Shown one piece after another: positions 53,945-64,000 of a stretch of DNA of 64,000 bases. The position numbers and the translations under genes were made by a program. Each line of letters begins with the position of its first letter. The stretch's first letter is position 1. This stretch comes from Merluccius polli (taxonomy: Eukaryota > Chordata > Actinopteri > Gadiformes > Merlucciidae): positions 153,445 through 217,444 of the forward strand of contig JAOPHQ010002303.1 of assembly GCA_030340625.1 (NCBI GenBank), in the 5' to 3' direction. The notes beneath the pieces are model-generated. The model ran no database searches. It was not told the origin of the DNA and worked only from the letters and a program-made list of their open reading frames with translations.

Positions 53945-54602
53945 CTACCAGGGCCTCCAGACCAGAGACTTGCTGCCGGTGGGTCTGTGGCTGGAGGAGA
54001 CGATGGAGGAGGAGGAGGAGGAGGAGGAGGAGGAGGAGGTGAAGTCTCTCTGCGCCAGGAGAAGTCCCCCCTGGTGCTCCTGGTGCCGGAGAACAAGGAG
54101 AGACGGAGGAGGAGGAGAAGGAGCGGCGCAGACGGAGGTCTCTCTGCCGGGTCCCACCGAGGAGAGGAGGTCCCTGTGGCCCTGAGCGAAGCCCTGCAGG
54201 CTGGGCTCCCTGTGGCTGGGCTCCCCTGGGCCTCCGGGCGCCGGCGGCAGCAGCAGCCGCTGCCGCAGGTAGCTGACGGTCATCTCCAGGACGTCAGCCT
54301 TCTCCAGCTTGGCGTTGGGCTCCTGCCGGTGGAGCTCCTTCTCCAGGAGGGACTTGAGCTGCTCGATGCAGGTGTTGATGCGGTCCCGTCGCATCTTCTC
54401 CACTCTGGGCTTCCTCAACTGCTGAGAGAGAGAAGAGAAGAGATGGAGGTGAGCTGGTGGTTGTAGGTACCACACAATACTATACATCTAGTCCTAGATT
54501 CAGCAGAAGATGTGCTGCCTGAAGGCCACTACTTACTCGGAGGTTGTCTTTCCCTGGGAAGCCGCTGTGGTGTACTGCGGTGTAGCTGAAGCAGGGGGCC
54601 AT
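53945..54602 (-). CDS. her15: HES5-family bHLH-Orange repressor, her15-like copy 2
   Basis: Minus-strand join 54602-54537, 54421-53945 (543 nt, 180 residues). MAPCFSYTAVHHSGFPGKDN is followed by a bHLH identical to copy 1 and the same C-terminal SKSLVWRPW. It differs in exon 1 (TAVHHSGFPG) and in a shorter, interrupted Ser run (IVSSS). Intron and 3' flank are almost identical to copy 1, including the NAGNAG acceptor, so the pair is a recent or gene-converted inverted duplication, tail to tail. Same expected role: Notch-driven nuclear repressor. The long plus-strand frame over this gene is a shadow. Confidence 0.88.
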
Positions 54603-54664
54603 GGCTGGTGCTGTGGCTGGGCGGTGCAGAGCTCTGGTCTCAGGGTAGGAGCCGCGCCGCCTGC

Positions 54665-54671
54665 CTTTATA
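54665..54671 (-). promoter_or_regulatory. TATA box of her15-like copy 2
   Basis: CCTATAAAG on the minus strand, the same word and about the same distance to the ATG as in copy 1. Confidence 0.7.
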
Positions 54672-54716
54672 GGGTCTCATCAGCATAACAAAGCCCTGGT
54701 AGGTGTTTGGCTGGGG

Positions 54717-54724
54717 TTCCCACA
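54717..54724 (-). promoter_or_regulatory. CSL/RBPJ site of her15-like copy 2
   Basis: TGAGTGTGGGAA on the minus strand, about 46 bases upstream of the TATA box. Shared with copy 1, although most other upstream sequence differs. Confidence 0.6.
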
Positions 54725-54859
54725 CTCAGAGACGCCCACCGCAACAATGGCTGACACATCAATAACTCCGGGGCAGTGTGCGGCGCAGGGCCCTGGTTCC
54801 CATGAAACAGGATAGCAGGCGATCAATACATTATCTGCAGGGCATCATTGATTCTTATC

Positions 54860-55384
54860 ACGTGCGGGAGAATGAGGATCAGTTGAAATGTAGGTCAGAT
54901 TTAGATGTTTAGATTGAAGGCAAGCAGTAGAGGCACGTTTTAATGGCGAGAAGAGGGCAGTTTAAGTGTGGTCTGCTGGGGAGCTTTGGGCCAAATGTTG
55001 AACCCCAATAAAGCAATAAGTGGATAGGCAGGAAGTCTTTCATGTCTGGTTCAAAGGAACCCAAACATGTGATTTAGCCTTCACAGTCAAGAAAGAAGAC
55101 CAGCAGATCCAGGACCGCCGCTGAACACCGAATATCTCAGAAACTTCACATTTCAACATGTTTAAATCAAAGCAACAGGACGAAGCGCCGCCATTTAAAG
55201 CAGACCCGCAGGTCGCTGAGCGCGCGCTTCACACGTGGAGATCAAAGCGCGCGTGCGGCCGCTTTAATCGCCCAGGTGGGAAACTCAGAGTCAAAGTGGC
55301 GCGTGGAGCGGAACAAAAGCCGCACGCTTTGCGTCAGGTGTGGAAACGGTCTCTGAGTCGTGCTCGCGCGGCACGGGTCTGCTG

Positions 55385-55439
<55 letters not shown>

Positions 55440-55740
55440 CGGGCTTGTTTGAAGTGCGTCAGCGCACGAGGAGCGTCTCGTGACGATGTGCAGAAAGCCG
55501 CGCGCGCCCTCCGTCCGCATCCCGCCAGGCGCACGTGGCGCCTGCACTGGTTTACGTTACATATTATATTATATTAAACTACATTACATATTATATTATA
55601 TTACATTATATATATATAGAATATAAACAGTATTCATATGCAGTTCATACGACAGAAATCCCTTTCAGTCAAATGTGTCAGCAGGTAATCAAATAGTTTA
55701 CAGAGTTGTGAAGGTGAACAACTTCCATGTGACTGAAGTC
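54860..55740. other. Intergenic with GC-rich stretch, no gene recognised
   Basis: Positions 55180-55550 are rich in CpG and GCGCGC words with a C15-(CA)n tract at 55386-55437. It could be a CpG-island-like element, but no exon is supported. Confidence 0.4.
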
Positions 55741-56117
55741 TTCTAACTAACTAACTAACTAACTGACTGACTAAGTAACTAACTGACTGACTAAGTAACT
55801 AACTGACTGACTAAGTAACTAACTAACTAACTGACTGACTAAGTAACTAACTGACTAACTGACTGACTAAGTAACTAACTGACTAACTGACTGACTAAGT
55901 AACTAACTGACTAACTGACTGACTGACTAAGTAACTAACTGACTGACTGACTGACTAACTGATTAACTGACTAACTAACTGACTGACTGACTGACTAAGT
56001 AACTAACTGACTAAGTAACTAACTGACTGACTAAGTAACTAACTGACTAAGTAACTAACTGACTAAGTAACTAACTAACTGACTGACTGACTAAGTAACT
56101 GACTGACTGACTGACTG
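55741..56117. repeat. Tetranucleotide array of AACT/GACT/AAGT
   Basis: About 380 bases of AACTAACTGACTGACTAAGT-type repeats with variable phasing. Confidence 0.95.
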
Positions 56118-56189
56118 GTGCATCTCAAAACCACCATCACTGCCAACTTGGCCACCAGCTCCTCTTCACCAAGTTACCCTGCACTGATT

Positions 56190-56331
56190 TACTGTGTGTG
56201 TGTGTGTGTGTGTGTGTTTGTTTGTATATGTGTGTTTGTGTGTTTATACATGTGTGTGTGTGTGTGTGTGTTTGTGTGTGTTTTTGTGTGTATTCATGTG
56301 TGTGTTGTGTGAAAGTGAGTCACTGTGAGTG

Positions 56332-56369
<38 letters not shown>

Positions 56370-56373
56370 TATA

Positions 56374-56423
<50 letters not shown>

Positions 56424-57012
56424 GTGTGTGTGTGTGTGTGTGAAAGTGAGTCACCCATCCATCAAGAAACCTGAACTGCTGCAATGGACATTCAACCAGT
56501 GGCCCCCGGGAACCTGGAGGGGGGGGGGGGGGGGGGGGGGGGGTGGTTCTCCCATCCTCCACCCCCCTGTGAGAGTCGCATCTCTGCTTTCCCACACTCT
56601 GTCGTCTATTCACCCCCCCCCCCTCTCCCCCCCTCTCCCCCCTCCCTCCCCCCCATCCCTCCCCCCTCTGGAACCGGAGACAATGGAAGTGTGTCTTGTT
56701 ACACAGCCGCATTAGCTACGCTGTTTGATCTCCCGTACGTCGGGCAAGGGGGGGGGGGGGGGGGGGGGGGAGAGGAGGAGGGAGGAGGGGAGAGAGGAGG
56801 AGGGAGAGAGGAGGTGGAGGAGGAGGAGGAGGAGGAGGGGGGGGGGGGGGTCTGTATCCCTAGTTAGACCATCTGTCCGGTCCTAGAGCAGACCCTGAGA
56901 AAAAACTCTCTCTCATGGCTATAACTTGAGCTGAGATGTGAGAAGACTTTAGTAACACTTTGGGGGGGGGGGGGGGGGGCAATATACTGGGCAGTAGACT
57001 GTGTGTGTGTGT

Positions 57013-57079
<67 letters not shown>

Positions 57080-57126
57080 CGCACCTCATCCAACTGTCCT
57101 GTTGAACAAATTTTAATAGCGCAGTG

Positions 57127-57212
<86 letters not shown>

Positions 57213-57310
57213 ATCTAATTATAGGTTATAGATTCAGGATGACTCATCATACTATGATACATATTTTTGAGGTACTATTAAGGCTGTGATGGGGGGGGGG
57301 GGGGGGGGGC
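56190..57310. repeat. Cluster of GT/CA microsatellites and G homopolymers
   Basis: (GT)n at 56194-56300 and 56334-56441; G runs near 56519-56543, 56750-56770, 56841-56850, 56962-56979 and 57291-57309; (GT)n at 57001-57076 and (CA)n at 57132-57210. All open frames here are repeat artefacts. Confidence 0.9.
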
Positions 57311-58324
57311 ATTGAATGGGATCATAACTCAATATAAAATATTATATTGGGTTATATATAAATATTATAAACTACTGAATGTATTGGATATAACCGATGC
57401 GGACACTATTTCATGGTACCGTCATCAGGAAGTATCAATTACTCAAATATGATCAAGGTTATGAAGGCTGCTATATATAATCCATATAATGTTATAAAAC
57501 ACTGAGTAGGAGAATGTTATGAGTTAAAGACTAGTTAGTATAGAGTATAAAATACATTAAAAAATAATAAATTGGTTATAATCAATATTATTTCCAAGAG
57601 AGATTCAAGAGAGAAAGAGCAACAGACACAAGTGTAACTTTTGACAAACTTCATATGAAGTTTTTCAATTTATTTTTCACATGTTTGAAGTTTAAATTAT
57701 TCTCACAGAAGAAATAAGAAATAAGTGTTTCGTGTTTCTCTCTACGGAGAAATAAGTTGGCAGCAAACCAAACGTCTCCTTTATAAAAGGAATTCACTTG
57801 AAGAAAAGGTCAACGGTCAAACGGTCAACAGTCAACACAACTATTAACACCGACACATAATCCAACCACACAGCGGTTTACATATCACAGCTCATCACAA
57901 TCATAACATGATTTACATCGATTAGAGATCCATCGGATCGGTTTAGGGCTTCAAAGTAACTTTCCACGATACGCGGTATCAAACACGGCGCTTGGGAAGG
58001 TCAAACTGCGGCAGCGAGACTCCCTCCGGTCTGGAGAGGGTCCGCCGTGACACGCCGTGACACGCTGTCACATGACACGCTGTCACATGACACGCTGTGA
58101 CACGCTCCCAAGGATCCTCACTCGTAACGACGACCTCATCGTCTCTTCACCTCAGCGACGTAGAAAACGCGTCGCTACTTTTTAAACGAAAGACAAACAC
58201 GCGATGCGCGCGTCGCTCTTTTACACTTGTGGTCTACGACCTCCGTAGACGTGGGTCTGGTTCTGGTTCTGGTCCTGGTCCTGGTTCTGGTTCTGGTCCC
58301 GCTCAGTCTCTCCAGTCTCTCCCT
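57311..58324. other. 3' flank of her2-like gene, no other gene
   Basis: AT-rich, with short tandem GACACGCTGTCACAT words at 58040-58105 and a 6-bp GGTTCT/GGTCCT repeat at 58254-58305. Probably includes the her2-like 3' UTR. Confidence 0.4.
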
Positions 58325-59099
<775 letters not shown>

Positions 59100-59230
59100 G
59101 TCTTCAGGATGAAGAGAGTAAGTAGCAGTAGCAGTAGGAGGAGGAGGAGGAGGAGGAGGAGGAGGAGGAGGAGGAGGAGAGCCGAGCGCTGGCCGGTCTG
59201 TTCTGGTCTCTCCTCTGCCCCGGGACCCCC

Positions 59231-59258
59231 TATATATACTCCCCCCCGGCTCCACGTG
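59231..59258 (-). promoter_or_regulatory. TATA box and E-box of the her2-like gene
   Basis: TATATATA at 59231-59238, about 132 bases upstream of the ATG, with CACGTG at 59253-59258 just upstream. CACGTG-type boxes are bound by HES/MYC-class bHLH proteins. Confidence 0.5.
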
Positions 59259-59309
59259 AATGCGTGGGTCTCAGGCCGCCTGCACTTTCTCATAGGTCCC
59301 TCGGCCAAT

Positions 59310-59800
59310 CAGGGAGCTCGGGGGGGGGGGGGGGGGGGTGGGGGTGGGGGAGGGGGGGGATGGGGGGGGGGGGGGGGAGAGCTTTGATGCGCGCCGGGCG
59401 CCGCCACATGCTCAATGAAGTGTTTATTGCCGCGGGGGACAATGGGCCGCGTCTCGGGGGAGCAGGTGGAGGAATAGCCTGGCTGGAGAAAGAAGTGTGG
59501 GAGAGTGTGTGTGTGTGAAGGGAGGGAGGGAGGAAGGGAGGGAGGGAGGGAGGGGGGGGGGGGAGGGAGGCTGACCCCAGTGCTTGTGTGGATGTGGGAA
59601 ATGGGCGACCCGGGAGCGGAGCATGCCGCTGTCTCTTGTCTCCTCTTGTCGCACATCGTAATTGAGCACAAAGTGCCGCGGTGGCGACGGCTGCGTGTGG
59701 GTGGGGGGGGGGGGGGGGGGGGGTGAGGGGTGAGGGGTGGGGGGTGTGAGGGGTGAGGGATGGGGGGGTGTGAGGGGTGAGGGGGGTGTGTGCTGGTCTG
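59310..59800. repeat. G-rich tracts upstream of her2-like
   Basis: Interrupted G runs at about 59321-59383, 59550-59562 and 59702-59785, with GGGAGGG words, in the her2-like 5' flank. Confidence 0.8.
59593..59600 (+). promoter_or_regulatory. Candidate CSL/RBPJ site upstream of her2-like
   Basis: GATGTGGGAAATG contains TGTGGGAA, about 490 bases upstream of the start codon and in opposite orientation to the gene. ACAATGG, a Sox-type word, lies near 59440. Function is inferred from motifs only. Confidence 0.4.
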
Positions 59801-60164
59801 AATGGGTGCTGGACAGCTTGGACTAAGTTCCTCCACCGCTGGTTTCTTCTCCAGGGAGGTTAAGTTCACTCCGGGCGGCGTCCAGCGGGTTGCGCAACAC
59901 TAACTCTGAACTATGAATATTACAAAACAACGTCACTTATTTTAAACACCGCCATTTAAAAACCCGACATGAACTGGACCTCGAGGAACATTGCTCCATA
60001 TTGAAACGCTTGTGGTGAGATGTGAACGGGTTATTTGTGATGTCACTCATTCATTCATTCATTTGTTTTAGTTTTCGGTTTCTGAGTTGGACCAGTGAGA
60101 GTCACAGCAGCAGAACTCAGAAGTTGTAAAGTTTATGACTCAGACTCCATTACAGAGTGGTGTA

Positions 60165-60185
60165 ATGTGGTGTGTGTGTGTCTGG

Positions 60186-60218
<33 letters not shown>

Positions 60219-60469
60219 AGTGTGTGTGTGTGGGAGGGAGGGAGTGTGTGGGTGCGTGTGTGGGAGTGTGTGTGTGTCTTGGGAGTGTGTGTGCGTGTGT
60301 GTGTGTGTGGGAGTGTGTGTGTGTGGGAGGGAGTGTGTGTGTCTTGGGAGTGTGTGTGTCTGGGAGTGTGTGTGTGTCTTGGGAGTGTGTGGTCTGGGAG
60401 TGTGTGTGTGTGTGTGTCTGGGAGTGTGTGTGTGTCTTGGGAGTGTGTGTGTCTGGTGAGTGTGTGTGT

Positions 60470-60522
<53 letters not shown>

Positions 60523-60800
60523 AGTGTGTGTGTGTGGGAGGGAGTGTGTGTGTCTTGGGAGTGTGTGTGTCTGGGAGTGTGTGTGTGTGTGTGTTTGGGA
60601 GTGTGTGTGTGTCTTGGGAGTGTGTGTGTCTGGGAGTGTGTGTGTCTGGGAGTGTGTGTGTGTGTCTTGGGAGTGTGTGTGTCTGGGGAGTGTGTGTGTC
60701 TTGTGTCTGTGTGTGTATGTGTGTGTGTGGGAGTATGTGTGTGGGAGTGTGTGTGTGTGTGGGGGGGGGTGTGTGTGTCTTGGGAGTGTGTGTGTGGGAG
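60165..60800. repeat. Complex GT-rich minisatellite
   Basis: Blocks of (GT)n separated by CTTGGGA, CTGGGA or GGGA, giving imperfect 20-36 base units over about 630 bases. Confidence 0.93.
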
Positions 60801-60859
60801 CCCAAGTTGCCACACGCTCTCAGCACGTTCTCAACCCATAAAACACACCTCACACACTC

Positions 60860-62550
<1,691 letters not shown>

Positions 62551-62873
62551 ATGGATAATTGGACCGCAAAGTCATGAGGGATCAACAGACAAGGTAACTT
62601 AAAATCAAGTCAATTCAGTGATTTATCAGCAATAGGCCGAATATTACAAAGTGAATGTTTAGTGTTTCTTACAGAATCTGTCTCTTATGTTTGTTGATTT
62701 AATTTAATTAATTTGACTCAGTTTGTTTTAAATGTAATGTAGCTTGAAGAGCCATTTTCCACATTAAAGTAGGGCTGTATTGTGGGCCTCATCAAAAAGT
62801 TGAAATGGTGCATCTGACTGCAGTCCACTGGGGAAAGTCAGTCAGTCAGTCAGTCAGTCTGCCCTCTTTTCAG

Positions 62874-63241
62874 CTTGGCAACATGATGGGGAAGAGCAGC
62901 GACGGACCAGAGACCCGGCTCCCCCCTGGAGACCCGGCTCCCCCCTGGAGACCCGGCTGCCCCCTGGAGACCCGGCTGCCCCCCTGGAGACCCGGCTCCC
63001 CCCTGGAGACCCGGCTCCCCCCTGGAGACCCGGCTCCCCCCTGGAGACCCGGCTCCCCTGGGGAGACCCGGCTGCCCCCTGGGGAGACCCGGCTGCCCCC
63101 TGGAGACCCGGCTCCTCTGGGGAGACCCGGCTCCTCTGGGGAAGACCCGACTCCTCTGGGGAAGACCCGGCTCCCCCCTGGAGACCCGGCTCCCCCCTGG
63201 AGGACAAGATGGAGTGGCTGTTGGCCGTGAAGGAGCGCTGA
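62874..63241 (+). CDS. Possible terminal exon invaded by a 19-bp minisatellite
   Basis: A good acceptor (CCCTCTTTTCAG, ending 62873) precedes a stretch open to TGA at 63239. The last codons read EDKMEWLLAVKER, which looks like genuine protein. Between lies a minisatellite of about 17 units of GAGACCCGGCTCCCCCCTG (19-22 bases). Since 19 is not a multiple of three, the frame rotates through one peptide cycle without stops. An AATAAA lies near 63581. Upstream exons are not identified in the window and the family is not recognised. It may equally be non-coding. Confidence 0.25.
62905..63200. repeat. 19-bp GC-rich minisatellite
   Basis: About 17 units of GAGACCCGGCTCCCCCCTG with CTGCCCC, CTCCTCTGGGG and GAAGACC variants. 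Confidence 0.95.
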
Positions 63242-64000
63242 CCCTGCGGCTCCTCGTCCTCCGGAGCGGCTGTGGAAGAAGCAGTGAAGCCTTTGCACCA
63301 TTTTATTTTATTTTTCCCCAGTAGCAGCTTTCACATTGAAAGAATGTTTTTAAGTAAAAAGATAAACAGCATTTTATTTTAAATATATTTCTAATGTTTA
63401 GAATTTTTTATAAGATTACTTTTTTCTTAGCAACATGATTTGGATTTATAGTCCGCTAGTTTATTGTCCTTTAGTTAATAGTCTTTAGTTTCATTCATGC
63501 GACTCATCACTGTGATGCGGTCCAGGACCTGAAGACGCACAACGTGCCTTAAAACGACCCTAAACATTAATGTTAATTCATTAATAAAACATTAATAATG
63601 TCTTCATTTATTCACTAACCTCGCGGTTCAACAACGGTTGAGAGAGGTGTGAGTAATTGGAAATACTATTATGATATTTGGGGTCGTGTGTGTGTGAAAT
63701 GAGCCTGAAGGGCCGAAGCGGTCGTCCAGCAGCCATATTGTCTTCATGTGGACGACGACTTCATTTGATTTATTCATTCATTCATTGTTTATTCATTCAT
63801 TCATTGTTGTATGAATGTCAGGATGCTGTGTGTCACTGCGTTGGCGTGAAAGAGTTTTTACATTTGTTTAGCAGTAAGGCCTAATTTTCTTTTTCATATT
63901 TTTAAAATGTTTTAACATGAGTTAGAATTTTTTTTTTTTTTTTTTTAATGTTACATTTGTAAAACTAGATGCATTGTGTTTTGTCATTATGATTTTCTTT
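63242..64000. other. No gene recognised; AT-rich, possible 3' UTR
   Basis: AT-rich with TTCATTCATTCATTG repeats at 63770-63810 and a T20 run near 63930. It may be the 3' UTR of the candidate exon before it. Confidence 0.4.

Noticed and set aside
53774..54466. 230-codon plus-strand frame over her15-like copy 2
   Set aside because: Antisense of a bHLH gene, starting in a poly-G tract.

Overview
This window is vertebrate, almost certainly teleost, nuclear DNA. The genes have GT-AG introns. The families present are a TNFRSF14-like receptor pair, a C1q-domain gene, a type 1 taste receptor (family C GPCR) and three HES5-type her genes. The repeats are fish-type: tRNA-derived SINEs with L2/V-SINE tails, an L1-clade LINE, hAT elements with 8-bp target duplications and a PIF/Harbinger element with a HARBI1-like transposase. 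Microsatellites and minisatellites are unusually dense. That fits lineages such as gadiforms, but this is only an inference and the species cannot be named from the sequence. Read literally, the window holds six supported protein-coding genes plus one doubtful terminal exon.

Layout. Positions 1-38160 form a tandemly duplicated immune-receptor block. Two minus-strand TNFRSF14-like genes (13566 to 7501 and 31069 to 23333) share exon structure, a 26-bp minisatellite in the same intron, and a common upstream flank. That flank recurs at 1-1690, 14537-16380, 22085-22690 (partial) and 34096-35797. The copies are told apart by transposon insertions, and the paralogous copies often preserve the empty site. 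A degenerate L1-type LINE (about 17395-21050, minus) separates the units. A third 26-bp array, a 24-bp array and two 34-bp arrays lie downstream of the receptor genes.

Positions 39153-40120 hold a compact four-exon C1q-like gene on the minus strand with a TATA box. Positions 42959-49209 hold a six-exon type 1 taste receptor gene on the plus strand (839 codons by my splicing). The boundary of its exon 3 has been amplified into about 64 copies of a 24-bp unit, and each unit carries the last 15 exonic bases and the first 9 intronic bases of the splice donor. This is the most unusual thing in the window.

Positions 50598-59600 hold three her/hes5-type Notch-response genes: a convergent, nearly identical her15-like pair (50748-51432 plus; 54602-53945 minus) and a her2-like gene (59099-58325 minus). 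All end in WRPW, and consensus CSL/RBPJ motifs (TGTGGGAA) lie upstream of each. The remainder to 64000 is dominated by (GT)n/(CA)n arrays, G homopolymers and a GC-rich 19-bp minisatellite that may sit inside a terminal exon (62874-63241). TNFRSF14, HES5 and the TAS1R genes all map to human chromosome 1p36, so the gene content looks like a conserved syntenic block. All exon joins are predictions from splice signals and frame; no transcript or database evidence was available.
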